From WLMZ01 sp043753895 (lineage in GTDB: Bacteria; Actinomycetota; Acidimicrobiia; Acidimicrobiales; Ilumatobacteraceae): a stretch of 64,000 bases of DNA. Of the stretch, positions 25,745 to 34,498 are shown one piece after another. Below the pieces are notes generated by a model. That model saw only the letters and a program-made list of their open reading frames with translations. It ran no database searches and had not been told where the DNA came from. The stretch spans positions 127,319 to 191,318 of the forward strand of contig JAYUWK010000146.1 in assembly GCA_043753895.1 (NCBI GenBank). Direction: 5' to 3'. Made by a program: the position numbers and the translations under genes. Each line of letters begins with the position of its first letter. Position 1 is the first letter of the stretch.

Positions 25745-26416
25745 CTACTTCGCCGGCGGTCTTTGGTTCGACGGTCGAGATGGCTCGGCGAGATAGGCCA
25801 TGGGACGACCGCCAGGGATGGATGCTCGCTCCATCACCCGTGGCTCCGGCCAGTAATCGCTGGTCGCATAGTGCTGCACGGCTCGGTTGTCCCAAAATGC
25901 CACCGAGTCGTTACGCCACGAGAAGCGGCATTGATACTCGGGATAGTCGGACTGAAGCGCGAGGTTTTCGAGAAGCTCGCGGCTCTCTTCGTCGGGCAAC
26001 CCCACGATGCCTGTGGTGAAATGGCGATTCACATAGAGGTGGCGGCGGCCGGTGACCTCGTGCGGCAGGGCGACCGGATGGGTGGCCACCGGGAACTGCT
26101 CGCGCATCGCATCGCATCGCGTCGCGCTGCTCGAGTGGAACACTGTGGCCGAATGCCTGCATGAAATCGTGTTCTGCGCTGAGGCCTTCGATGCGATCGC
26201 GGACATCGTCGGGCAGTCCGTCGTTCCAACTCAGGCTGGCCGGTATTCGAGGGAAGGAACGGGTGCGTCTCGAGCGGCCCGAAGCGCGCTGTCAGTGCAC
26301 GGACCCGTCATCACGATGCTGTTCGGGAGGAAGGACCGAATGGCCTTGAGCGCTTTGACCGGATCGACACCACCATCGGGGGCGGCATCGGGTGTAGGTG
26401 CTTCTGCAATGGTCAT
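25745..26416 (-). pseudogene. Decayed TauD/TfdA-family dioxygenase
   Basis: TauD-like sequence is spread over three frames. An ATG at 26416 with strong GGAGGAG starts a short frame (MTIAEAPTPDAAPDGG...). A second frame carries TARFGPLETHPFLPSNTGQ. A third carries NDGLPDDVRDRIEGL to FMQAFGHSVP. The last, from about 26107 to the TAG at 25745, encodes the family C-terminus, with ATHPVALPHEVTGRRHLYVN, SVAFWDNRAVQHYA and RVMERASI. Roughly 50 residues are missing between PELER and NDGLPDD, including the iron-binding HxD. The last frame change coincides with three GATGC repeats and fits ten extra bases. An active enzyme is not expected. Intact relatives oxidise taurine or other sulfonates with 2-oxoglutarate. 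Confidence 0.85.
26104..26118. repeat. Three-copy pentanucleotide repeat (GCATC) within the tauD-like pseudogene
   Basis: GCATC occurs three times in a row at 26104-26118 (GATGC on the coding strand), followed by a near-copy GCGTC. The reading frame changes here. One or four copies would keep the flanking frames joined, whereas three do not, so slippage explains the frameshift. Confidence 0.75.
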
Positions 26417-26568
26417 GGTGCTCCTCCGCCGCGCACTGTAGTCCGGCTTCATTCGCCCTCCGGGAGCCGAGCGGATGGTCGTCAGCGCTGGTCGCAAACC
26501 GTAGGGTGTCGGCTCGTGGGCGCAACGAGCGAGAACGATCCGTCGACCTGTGCGCGCGGGGTTCAGCG

Positions 26569-27312
26569 ATGATCGCCCTCGGCTACAGCGTGACCCAATT
26601 CATCGTGATCTTCGTCGCCGTGTTCTTGTCGGCGATCATCAGCGCGGTTGCGGGTTTCGGATTCGGCCTGCTGTCGGTACCGCTCATAAGTCTTGCGATC
26701 CCCTTACACCCGACGGTGATCGTGTCGTCGATCCTCGGCCTCGTGACCAACGTGATCCAGACGTATCGATATCGCCGTAGCGCGATCCACCCGCTGGTCA
26801 AGCGACTCTGCCTCGGCGCCATCGTTGGCATGCCGCTCGGTTTCGTTGTCTACAACATCGTCAGCGATCGCGTGCTGCGGTTGGTGTTGGGTGGGGCTGT
26901 GTTGCTCGCGGTCGGTGCGCTGAGTCGTGGCCTCGACCTTGCTCTCGTAGGGCCAGCGTTCGACGTCGGCACCGGCTTCGTGAGCGGGGTGCTCAACACC
27001 TCGATCTCCACGAACGGCCCCCCGTTGGTATTCGGTCTGCAAGCGCGCAAGCTCGCACCCGAGCCGTTTCGAGCGACCCTGTCGATGGTGTTCAGCATCA
27101 GCGGTGTCATCGGCATGGCGCTGTTCGCAGGTGGCGGCAAGGTGCACGTCGACGAACTCGTTGCGAGCGCGATTGCGCTCCCTGCGATGGGGCTTGGTCT
27201 CTTGGTCGGCTTCCCACTCCGTCATCGCGTGTCACCCGAACGCTTTCGGGTACTGGTTCTGGGCCTCCTCGTGGCCGCAGCCGTGGCATCCATCGTCAAA
27301 GCGCTCGTATGA
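26569..27312 (+). CDS. TauE/SafE family sulfite/sulfonate exporter
   Basis: A 247-residue protein with about seven to eight membrane segments. It has the family's first repeat FLSAIISAVAGFGFGLLSVP and second repeat VSGVLNTSISTNGPPLVFGL, both with the G-x-G-x-G and Asn/Gly-Pro features of TauE/SafE. Relatives export sulfite or sulfoacetate or carry other small anions. It diverges from the decayed tauD-like gene across 152 bases (26417-26568), which fits an old sulfonate-use pair in which the oxygenase has been lost. The ATG at 26569 is the first one giving a membrane N-terminus. Confidence 0.84.
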   Translation: MIALGYSVTQFIVIFVAVFLSAIISAVAGFGFGLLSVPLISLAIPLHPTVIVSSILGLVTNVIQTYRYRRSAIHPLVKRLCLGAIVGMPLGFVVYNIVSDRVLRLVLGGAVLLAVGALSRGLDLALVGPAFDVGTGFVSGVLNTSISTNGPPLVFGLQARKLAPEPFRATLSMVFSISGVIGMALFAGGGKVHVDELVASAIALPAMGLGLLVGFPLRHRVSPERFRVLVLGLLVAAAVASIVKALV

Positions 27313-27338
27313 CGTCGTGAACGTGTCAGGCTGAACCG

Positions 27339-27962
27339 ATGTTGACCGTTGCACTCATCTGCACCACCATTGCCGCCGGCGCGAACTGGTACACGCAGAT
27401 CCGTCCGAACACCGTGGTGGAGACGGTGTCGAAGCCGCTCACTACGGTGCTTGTGATGTGGGTGGCCATCGCCGCGCACGGGCCACGCACGGCAACCGTG
27501 CTCGCCGTGATCGGCTTGGTCTTTTGTCTCATCGGTGACATCGCGCTGTTGGACGTGATCGACAAGTTCATCGTCGGGCTCGGCGCGTTCCTGATCGGGC
27601 ACGTGGTGTTCATCGCGACGTTCGTAGTGCTGCATCTCCACAAGCCATTGTTTGGCATTGTCGCTGCAGGCGTGCTCGCCGTGCACGCCGCAGTGATCGG
27701 GCGGCGCATCATCGCCGGGGCAGCAGCGACCAAGCCCGAGCTCAAGGTGCCCGTCCTGGCATACCTCACAGTCATCTCGAGCATGGCAGTGGTTGCTGCG
27801 ATGACCGGGATATGGTGGGCCATGGCAGGCGCGACGGCATTCGTCATCAGCGACACGCTGCTCGGTTGGCGTGAGTTCGTCGGTAAGAAACCATGGTTCC
27901 CGCTCGCGGTGATGGTCACCTACCATGCGGCCTTGGTTGGAATTGCTCTCAGCCTCCGCTGA
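27339..27962 (+). CDS. YhhN family lysoplasmalogenase-like membrane protein
   Basis: A 207-residue protein with about eight membrane helices of the YhhN/TMEM86 family. Key blocks are KPLTTVLVMW, CLIGDIALL with a conserved Asp, ISDTLLGWREF and YHAALVGIALSL, which together hold the acidic residues of the active site. Characterised members cleave the vinyl-ether bond of lysoplasmalogens to an aldehyde plus glycerophospho-base. The stop codon lies inside a perfect hairpin. The gene starts 26 bases after the exporter and may share its promoter. Confidence 0.83.
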   Translation: MLTVALICTTIAAGANWYTQIRPNTVVETVSKPLTTVLVMWVAIAAHGPRTATVLAVIGLVFCLIGDIALLDVIDKFIVGLGAFLIGHVVFIATFVVLHLHKPLFGIVAAGVLAVHAAVIGRRIIAGAAATKPELKVPVLAYLTVISSMAVVAAMTGIWWAMAGATAFVISDTLLGWREFVGKKPWFPLAVMVTYHAALVGIALSLR

Positions 27963-27966
27963 GAGC
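27945..27966 (+). terminator. Perfect hairpin spanning the yhhN-like stop codon
   Basis: GCTCTCAGC (27945-27953) and GCTGAGAGC (27958-27966) form a nine-base stem with a CTCC loop. The stop codon at 27960-27962 is in the second arm. There is no T-run after it. The gap 27963-28085 to the convergent gene shows nothing else clear. Confidence 0.5.
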
Positions 27967-28085
27967 GGCTCCGGCCCGGTCAGTGACAGAGCACTGGACT
28001 TGCTGAACCCGGGTGGTGCGGTGAGAAAACCACGTCACGGGTGGTGTATCCAACAAACCCCTGCATCACGCGGCCTTGTGGGGCC

Positions 28086-28850
28086 TCAGTCGCCGCCGCC
28101 GAACCACTGCATCCAGGCCTCCATGGTGCGGGGCTTGAAGACGTAGTTGTCCTCACGCAATGCGGCCATGGATCCGCTCGATGGTGCGGAGTACATGTGG
28201 CCGGGGAAGACGATGGTGTCGTCGGGCAGCGCGGCGAGCATCTGCAGGCTCGAGAACATCTGCTCCGGGTTGCTGCCAGGCAGATCGGTGCGGCCGCAGC
28301 CCTCGAGAAAGAGCGTGTCGCCAGACACGAGGCGACCCTGCACCAGAAAACACTGGCTGCCGGGTGTGTGTCCCGGCGTGTGCAGCAGGGCGATTTCGAT
28401 TCCTCCCACCGTGACGACGTCTCCTGATGCATGCTGCACGAGTTCGGTGCCGGACACGCCGGTGGTGCGCTGAACCCACGGTGCTTCGTCGGCCTGGACG
28501 TGGATGGGGCACTGGCATCGATCGAGCAGCGCGCCGATGCCTTCGATGCTGTAACCCATCATCGTGCCACCGACGTGATCGGGGTGATAGTGCGTGGCGA
28601 GTACGCCCGTGACTTGCATGCCGTCGGCCTCGACGACGTCGATGAGGTCGTTCACTGCGTACGCGGGGTCCACGAGCAACGTCTCGCCGGTTGACTGGTC
28701 ACCGATGGCGTAGACGAAGTTCACCATTTGGCGGGCGATCGGATCGTCCTGCGCGAAATCGCGACCGGAGAGAAGCTGACGGAAATACAACTGGGGAGCA
28801 CTCACGACACGAGGATACGCACTGGCCGTCGGTCTCTGCGTGTCTGCCAT
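28086..28850 (-). CDS. Metallo-beta-lactamase fold hydrolase (glyoxalase II / persulfide dioxygenase-like)
   Basis: A 254-residue enzyme with the metal-binding motif THYHPDHVGG around residues 86-95, LLHTPGHTPGSQC, VSGDTLFLEGCGRTDLPG and VFPGHMYS, which supply the two-metal site. The GRTDLPG segment is shared by hydroxyacylglutathione hydrolases and persulfide dioxygenases. Actinobacteria lack glutathione, so mycothiol or another thiol ester is more likely as substrate. ATG at 28850; the start of the divergent gene is only 31 bases away, so the promoters overlap. Exact substrate undetermined. Confidence 0.85.
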   Translation of the reverse strand: MADTQRPTASAYPRVVSAPQLYFRQLLSGRDFAQDDPIARQMVNFVYAIGDQSTGETLLVDPAYAVNDLIDVVEADGMQVTGVLATHYHPDHVGGTMMGYSIEGIGALLDRCQCPIHVQADEAPWVQRTTGVSGTELVQHASGDVVTVGGIEIALLHTPGHTPGSQCFLVQGRLVSGDTLFLEGCGRTDLPGSNPEQMFSSLQMLAALPDDTIVFPGHMYSAPSSGSMAALREDNYVFKPRTMEAWMQWFGGGD

Positions 28851-28881
28851 GCGTATGGGCGAGCACCTACGCTGTCTGGCG

Positions 28882-30390
28882 ATGACCGGCGCTCCTGTAC
28901 TCCGCGGCCTACAGGTCGGTCAGCTGGTGCCCTTCGGTGGCAACCGCGTCGCCGCAGTCCCGCAGGCTCTTGCGTCCGCGTTCCGTGAGGGCGACCATCT
29001 GGTCGTGGTCCAAGACGACGGTACGTTGCTGCACATCCCGTCGGCTGAGTTCGCGTTGGTGCGCGCAGCCGTCGACGTTGCGGTCGACGCATTCGGCTCG
29101 TTGTCCGCTGCAGACGACGCCCAGATCTCGTCATTCTTCGACGGCTTCGCACATCGGCTAGCCGACGATTCCGTCTTCGCCCCCATTGCCGCAGCCAATG
29201 CGGCCGATGTGCAGTCTGCGTTGTCGCGGGGTCGCAGCACAACGCGACTCGTGCTCTCCACGCAGATGCGTAACGACATGATCGCCGGGTTACGCGTCTG
29301 GCGGGACACAGTCGGTGCGCGTGACCACGTTACCGAGAAGGTTCAGCACCAGGGCTGGACCGTGACAATGCAGCGTGCCCCGCTCGGCGTGGTCGGCTTC
29401 GTTTTCGAGGGTCGTCCAAATGTATTTGCAGATGCAACTGGTGTACTGCGCACCCGCAACACCGCTGTGTTGCGTATCGGCAGCGATGCGCTGGGAACAG
29501 CGCGGGCGATCATGCGCCACGCGCTGGTACCGGCGTTGCTCGCGGCGGGCCTGCCTGCAGCAGCGGTGTCGCTCGTCGACTCGGCAGCGCGATCCACCGG
29601 CTGGGCTTTGTTCAACGACCATCGTCTGTCGCTGGCCGTCGCTCGAGGGTCGGGGCAAGCCGTGACCCAGTTGGGGGCAGTGGCCCGACAGGCAGGGGTG
29701 CCCGTGAGCCTGCACGGCACCGGTGGCGCGTGGTTGGTCGCGTCCGAACATGCCGACATGGCACGTTTTCGCTCATCGGTCATCAACTCGCTCGACCGCA
29801 AGGTATGCAACACACTCAATGTCTGCTGCATCGTCGCTTCGAGGGCTGACGAACTGATCCCCGAGTTCATCGACGCTGTGTTCGAGGCAGCACGTCGGCG
29901 TTCGGCACCACCTCGCTTACACATCGAAACCTCGGGCGTTGCGTATGTTTCCAGCGACCTTTTTTCGCATCGCGTGACCGTTCGTCGCGCCGATGGCGAC
30001 AACGACGAGCCTCTCGCCGACGTGATCAGTACCGTAGATCTGTCAAGGGAGTGGGAGTGGGAGAACTCACCCGAACTATCGCTGGTGGTGGTCGATGCCC
30101 TCGACGACGCGGTTGCCCTTTTCAATCAATTCAGTCCGCACCTGACGGCCTCGCTGATCAGCGATGACCCCGCCGAGCAACAGTGGTTCTACGACCGGTG
30201 TGACGCCCCATTCATCGGTGATGGATTCACGCGGTGGGTCGACGGACAGTTCGCCCTGAATCGACCTGAACTCGGTCTGTCGAACTGGGAGTCGGGGAGG
30301 TTGTTCGGTCGCAGCGCCGTGCTCTCCGGCGACTCGGTGTTCACGGTACGACTGCGCGCCACGGTGACCGACAGCGAACTGCATCGTTGA
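28882..30390 (+). CDS. ProA-like aldehyde dehydrogenase (gamma-glutamyl phosphate reductase homologue)
   Basis: A 502-residue ALDH-superfamily protein closest in pattern to ProA, which reduces glutamyl-5-phosphate to the semialdehyde with NADPH. ProA-like blocks are QRAPLGVVGFVFEGRPNVF for cofactor binding, VLRIGSDALGTARAI and the catalytic cysteine in DRKVCNTLNVCCIV. ProA is usually near 415-420 residues. Here about 60 extra residues precede the ProA-like part (LQVGQLVPFGGNRVAAVPQA...) and the closing segment NWESGRLFGRSAVLSGDSVF diverges from ProA. It may act on another acyl phosphate. No proB lies nearby. The ATG at 28882 is chosen; upstream codons overlap the promoter of the divergent gene. 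Confidence 0.75.
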   Translation: MTGAPVLRGLQVGQLVPFGGNRVAAVPQALASAFREGDHLVVVQDDGTLLHIPSAEFALVRAAVDVAVDAFGSLSAADDAQISSFFDGFAHRLADDSVFAPIAAANAADVQSALSRGRSTTRLVLSTQMRNDMIAGLRVWRDTVGARDHVTEKVQHQGWTVTMQRAPLGVVGFVFEGRPNVFADATGVLRTRNTAVLRIGSDALGTARAIMRHALVPALLAAGLPAAAVSLVDSAARSTGWALFNDHRLSLAVARGSGQAVTQLGAVARQAGVPVSLHGTGGAWLVASEHADMARFRSSVINSLDRKVCNTLNVCCIVASRADELIPEFIDAVFEAARRRSAPPRLHIETSGVAYVSSDLFSHRVTVRRADGDNDEPLADVISTVDLSREWEWENSPELSLVVVDALDDAVALFNQFSPHLTASLISDDPAEQQWFYDRCDAPFIGDGFTRWVDGQFALNRPELGLSNWESGRLFGRSAVLSGDSVFTVRLRATVTDSELHR

Positions 30391-30444
30391 GTAGCGTCTT
30401 TGCCAGGGCGTTGCCGGGAATCGGTGATTGAGGGCTTGTACGCA

Positions 30445-32010
30445 GTGAGAACGCGAAACCAGAATCCACCAACGACCCTGCGGCTACTCGGCGCAGCGTT
30501 GGTGTGTGCACTCGTCACGTCGTGTGCCGCATCTGTTTCGGGGGTCAGCGTCTCGCGCTCGGCCCAGCGCACCGTCGCAACGGAATCTCCACCGCCGACT
30601 GACGCGCCGATGCCGTCATCGACATCTGATCCGGCAACGCTTGGCTCGATCGGTCCAGGTGCTGTGCCGTCCGCACGGGGCGTCGGCGACGTGCTCTTCC
30701 CCGATCTCGGCAACCCTGGCATCGATGTCACGCACTACGAGGTGGACCTCGCCGTGGTGCCCGGTGCCGGCACACTGCGGATCGCCGACACCCTGCAGAT
30801 CACCGAGACCGTGACCATCGTGGCCACGACGGATGTATCGGACTTTTCACTCGACTCGGTGGGCCCGAATATCGCCAGTGTGACAATCGACGGAGTCAGC
30901 GCTGGATTCGTGGCCGAGAGTCCAGAGTTGGTCATCACGCCACCCGCCCCCATTACACGAGGCGAATCATTCGAGACCACCATCGTTTACACGGTGGCGC
31001 CCGCGTCGAATGGTTCGGTGGTGGGTGTGTCCAACGGCTGGTTCCCGACCCCCGGCGGCTCGTATGTGATGAACGAACCCGATGGTGCGCGCACCTGGCT
31101 CCCGAGTAACGACCATCCGATCGACAAAGCCACGTATCGATTCACGCTGCATGTTCCAGCGGGCGTCACCGGTGTGGCGAACGGGCGCCTCGAGGCACAC
31201 ACCACCGACGCTGCAAGCGAGACGTGGATATGGACCGAGACAGATCCGATGGCCACGTATCTCATCCAGGTGATCACCGGGTCGTACACGATCATCGACG
31301 GCACGGGACCAAACGGACTGGCGCTGAGCAGTGTGGTCCTCACCGCCGATCGGGTGAAGATGCAGCCGTTCGTCGATGCGATTTCAAGCGAGATCGACTT
31401 CTTCGACGAGTACTTCGGCCCCTACCCACTGCAGTCGTACGGCATCGCGATCACCGACAGCGCGTCGGGTTTGGCGATGGAGGAGCAGGGCCGCTCACTG
31501 TTCAGTCGCGACGATTTCAGCTCGGGGCAACTCGGTGGCACCGAGCAGTTGTTGCTGTCGCACGAGTTGGCTCACCAATGGTTCGGAGACGCGGTCAGCC
31601 CGGCGCGATGGCAGGACATCTGGCTCAACGAGAGTTTTGCCACCTATGGCCAGTGGATGTGGCTCGAGCATGTCGGAATGCAGACTGTTGCAGCGGCGGC
31701 ATCGGAAAGCCTGCAGCGCCGTCGCTCGGGTGGAGGCTCGACGGCCAAGCCCACGGCGGAGACGATGTTCGACTTCGAGGTCTACGAGGGCGGCGCGGTC
31801 GTGCTCGAAGCCTTACGGCTCAGCATCGGCGACACAGCGTTCTTCGCGCTGCTGAGGTTGTGGGTGCACGACAACGTGGGCGCCTCGCGCACCACCGAGG
31901 ATTTCATCGCACTCGCGGAGAAGGTGGCGGGCAAGGACCTGACCACATTCTTCGGCGACTGGTTGTATGCAACCTCTTTGCCCGACACCTTGCCGGCGGC
32001 GATCAGCTGA
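30445..32010 (+). CDS. M1 family metallopeptidase, lipoprotein
   Basis: A 521-residue zinc aminopeptidase-like protein anchored outside the cell. From the GTG at 30445 a basic start and hydrophobic core end in the lipobox VTSC near residue 27, followed by a Ser/Thr/Pro-rich linker. The M1 beta-saddle domain precedes the catalytic domain with zinc ligands H373 and H377 (HELAHQW) and E396 (WLNESFA). The exopeptidase motif GAMEN is degenerate (SGLAMEEQG). The usual C-terminal helical domain is short. It would trim peptides at the cell surface. An upstream GTG at 30424 is possible. Its end overlaps the convergent Rieske gene by eight bases. Confidence 0.87.
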   Translation: MRTRNQNPPTTLRLLGAALVCALVTSCAASVSGVSVSRSAQRTVATESPPPTDAPMPSSTSDPATLGSIGPGAVPSARGVGDVLFPDLGNPGIDVTHYEVDLAVVPGAGTLRIADTLQITETVTIVATTDVSDFSLDSVGPNIASVTIDGVSAGFVAESPELVITPPAPITRGESFETTIVYTVAPASNGSVVGVSNGWFPTPGGSYVMNEPDGARTWLPSNDHPIDKATYRFTLHVPAGVTGVANGRLEAHTTDAASETWIWTETDPMATYLIQVITGSYTIIDGTGPNGLALSSVVLTADRVKMQPFVDAISSEIDFFDEYFGPYPLQSYGIAITDSASGLAMEEQGRSLFSRDDFSSGQLGGTEQLLLSHELAHQWFGDAVSPARWQDIWLNESFATYGQWMWLEHVGMQTVAAAASESLQRRRSGGGSTAKPTAETMFDFEVYEGGAVVLEALRLSIGDTAFFALLRLWVHDNVGASRTTEDFIALAEKVAGKDLTTFFGDWLYATSLPDTLPAAIS

Positions 32011-33013
32011 AGTAGGGATCCACGGCGTCGCGAACGAGTTGATGAAACTCGCCGACTGCGTACTCATGGCGAGGACTCAGCCAGCCCGTCTGATAGAGCC
32101 CAGCGGCCAGGTTCTTCTGCACCATCTCGCCGACCCGCACGTCTTCGTCGGCGACCTCTTCACTGTCTTTGACAATGGTGTCGGCGTCGTCGGTGTTGTC
32201 ATCGAAGAAGTACTCGAAGATGAGATCCATCTGAGCGTTGCCCACAGGAAGCCAGCGCTCGACGGCCATGCCGCCGGGAAAGATGTCGAAGGAGAAACAG
32301 GGGTAGAAATAGCCCCACACGCCGCTCCAGGTCTGGCCGTCGCGGCGGGGAGCGGTGTGTATGTTCCAGCGGGGATCGCCGTTGCTCGTGATGCGGTACT
32401 CGAGAGCTTCGACCTCGCGTGACATCGCCGGATGCACGAGCGGGAGGTGGTACCCCTCGAGGAAGTTATCGTTGTACACCTTCCAGTTCATTGCCGTGTG
32501 ACGGATGGTGCGGCTGTGGAAGCGGTAGTTCTCGGTGGGGTACGGCGCGCATTCCTCGATGAACCCGCCCAGCCATTCGATGAGATCGGGCACGGTTGGA
32601 TCGAGGCACACGAAGATCATCCCGCGCCAACTCTGCGCACGAACCTGGGTGAGACAGGTGCCCGCAGGTGCATCTGCGCCGAAGTCGCGAGCATTGATGA
32701 GCAGGCCTTCCTTGTCGAATGCCCAGCCGTGATATCGGCAGACCAGGTTGGCCTGGTGTCCGGCGCCCTCCCACACGATGGGTCCGGCACGATGCGGGCA
32801 CATGTTGTGAAAGGCGCGCAGGCTGGCATTGTCGCCACGCTGCACGAAGATGGGCCAGTTGGCCACCTGCTCGGTGATGTAGTCGCCCACCTTGGGCAGC
32901 TGGTGATCGTTGGCAACCATCACCCAGGTCTTGGAAAAAATCTGATGCCTCTCGATCTCCCAGATGGTGGGGTCGAGGTAATACCGAGTCGGAAGGGTCT
33001 CAGTGAGGCTCAC
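32003..33013 (-). CDS. Rieske-type aromatic-ring/quaternary-amine oxygenase alpha subunit
   Basis: A 336-residue oxygenase component. The Rieske [2Fe-2S] ligands are in MCPHRAG and CRYHGWAFD, and the mononuclear-iron site is in MNWKVYNDNFLEGYHLPLVHP (bridging Asp, two His). It fits the group active on aromatic acids, choline, betaine or carnitine-type amines; the sequence alone does not fix the substrate. No reductase gene is adjacent. It lies 60 bases after a FAD-dependent amine/amino-acid oxidase on the same strand, hinting that both act on one N-methylated or amino compound. GTG start at 33013. Confidence 0.88.
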   Translation of the reverse strand: MSLTETLPTRYYLDPTIWEIERHQIFSKTWVMVANDHQLPKVGDYITEQVANWPIFVQRGDNASLRAFHNMCPHRAGPIVWEGAGHQANLVCRYHGWAFDKEGLLINARDFGADAPAGTCLTQVRAQSWRGMIFVCLDPTVPDLIEWLGGFIEECAPYPTENYRFHSRTIRHTAMNWKVYNDNFLEGYHLPLVHPAMSREVEALEYRITSNGDPRWNIHTAPRRDGQTWSGVWGYFYPCFSFDIFPGGMAVERWLPVGNAQMDLIFEYFFDDNTDDADTIVKDSEEVADEDVRVGEMVQKNLAAGLYQTGWLSPRHEYAVGEFHQLVRDAVDPYFS

Positions 33014-33072
33014 ATCACGACCCTAGTGGGTGTGCTCGCCGTTACGAAGACCGAGTCGGCGCGCAAAGGCGC

Positions 33073-34497
33073 TCAGTGGCCGAGCAACTTGGCGAGCACC
33101 CAACTGCGTGGGCGTTCGGGGCGGAGGTGTCGGTCCTCGAATCGATCGCTGCCGGCCGCGAGCGCAAGGGCGGACCTGATTGCGACCCAACGCAACGGCT
33201 CCGGTTCCCATTGGCGCGACCGGTGTCCGACCCAGGGCAAGCTCGTGAGATCGCTTGGCCGGCCGAGTATGAGATCGGCGAGGCTTCGCCCGGCGAGGTT
33301 GGTCGTGGTGACACCATCGCCCACGTAACCGCCGGCCCACGCCATACCGCTGGCTGGGTCGAGTCCAACACTGCAGTGCCAGTCTCTGGTGGCTCCCAGC
33401 GGGCCTCCCCAGCGATGCGTGATCGCAGCATCGCGTACCTGTGGGAAGAGCTCGACCAACGTGCGGTGGATCGCGTCATGCACGCGATCGTCGCGATCGA
33501 AGCCGGGTTGGATGGCGCTGGCGAAGTGATACGGCGCGCCCCGACCGCCGAAGGCAAACCGACCGTCCGCCGTGCGTTGTCCGTAGATCACGGAATGGCG
33601 CGCATCGGAGAACGTCTCCCGTTCGCTCAATCCGATCTCACCCCATGTCTCTTCGGGCAGCGGCTCCGTCGCGATCATGAGCGAGTAGATCGGCACCATC
33701 GCTCGGCGGAGACCTGGCAGCGTCGCGGTGAAACCTTCGGTGGCACGCACAACGAATTGAGCCGTGACCGTGCCATGGTCAGTACGCACGCGATGCGGCT
33801 CGATGGACTCGACCGACGTGCGTTCGTAGAGCGCGACCCCACGTGAGGTCACGCTCGCGGCGAGGCCCCGCACGAGGCGGCCGGGGTGAATGGCTGCGCA
33901 ATGTGGCGTGTGGGCGGCGCCGAGGAGACGAGATGCAGCGGCGCGCCTGGCCGCCTGATGGCGATCGAGCCAGACGTCGTCGCGTAGTTCGTAACTGGCC
34001 GAGTGTGCCAGTGCTGCATGCACGCGTGGGGCCTGGGCCGGATTGCGGACCATGTTGAGCGTGCCGCCCTTAGCGAAGTGGCAGTCGATGCCGAGGGCCT
34101 GAGTCACCCGCCCGATCTCATCGATACTGTCGTACATCGCGCGCTGCATGCGGATCGCGGCGTCGCGACCGTGCTCACTCGCGATCGAATCGAGTCCCAT
34201 CGGCATGAGCGCAGAAGCCCATCCACCGTTACGTCCGCTGGCCCCGAAGCCAGCGATGTCGCGTTCGACGATGGCAATGCGCAAGGTCGGATCGGCCTCG
34301 CGGAGGTAGTGCGCAGTCCACAACCCGGTGAATCCTGCGCCGACGATCGCGACGTCCACGCTGAGGTCGCCCGGCAAGCTGGGACGCGGTTCCAGGGAGT
34401 CGTCGGCCGGCAAGGTGTCGTGCCACAACGACAGCGATCGATAGTTGCGCGCCGAGTCAGACGAGATCGGCGAACGCGTACCCGGATCGGTTGACAC
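33073..34497 (-). CDS. FAD-dependent oxidoreductase (DAO/GlpO-like)
   Basis: A 474-residue flavoprotein of the D-amino-acid-oxidase fold. The dinucleotide-binding loop DVAIVGAGFTGLWTAHYL follows an N-terminal stretch of about 40 residues (YRSLSLWHDTLP), as in gamma-glutamylputrescine and glycine/sarcosine-type oxidases. ASGRNGGWAS is the usual FAD-contact motif and GYVGDGVTTTNLAGRSLADL closes the FAD site. It would oxidise an amine with O2 as acceptor. The GTG at 34497 is one base beyond the panC stop, so it is the last or next-to-last gene of the pan operon. Readings extending further upstream are only the panC shadow. Confidence 0.85.
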   Translation of the reverse strand: MSTDPGTRSPISSDSARNYRSLSLWHDTLPADDSLEPRPSLPGDLSVDVAIVGAGFTGLWTAHYLREADPTLRIAIVERDIAGFGASGRNGGWASALMPMGLDSIASEHGRDAAIRMQRAMYDSIDEIGRVTQALGIDCHFAKGGTLNMVRNPAQAPRVHAALAHSASYELRDDVWLDRHQAARRAAASRLLGAAHTPHCAAIHPGRLVRGLAASVTSRGVALYERTSVESIEPHRVRTDHGTVTAQFVVRATEGFTATLPGLRRAMVPIYSLMIATEPLPEETWGEIGLSERETFSDARHSVIYGQRTADGRFAFGGRGAPYHFASAIQPGFDRDDRVHDAIHRTLVELFPQVRDAAITHRWGGPLGATRDWHCSVGLDPASGMAWAGGYVGDGVTTTNLAGRSLADLILGRPSDLTSLPWVGHRSRQWEPEPLRWVAIRSALALAAGSDRFEDRHLRPERPRSWVLAKLLGH

Positions 34498-34498
34498 C

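Noticed and set aside
26104..26123. Possible CRISPR-like or regulatory repeat at the GCATC array
   Set aside because: The unit is only five bases, without spacers; it is a simple microsatellite inside a pseudogene.
27963..28085. Possible tRNA in the gap between convergent genes
   Set aside because: No T-arm consensus and no consistent cloverleaf could be drawn.
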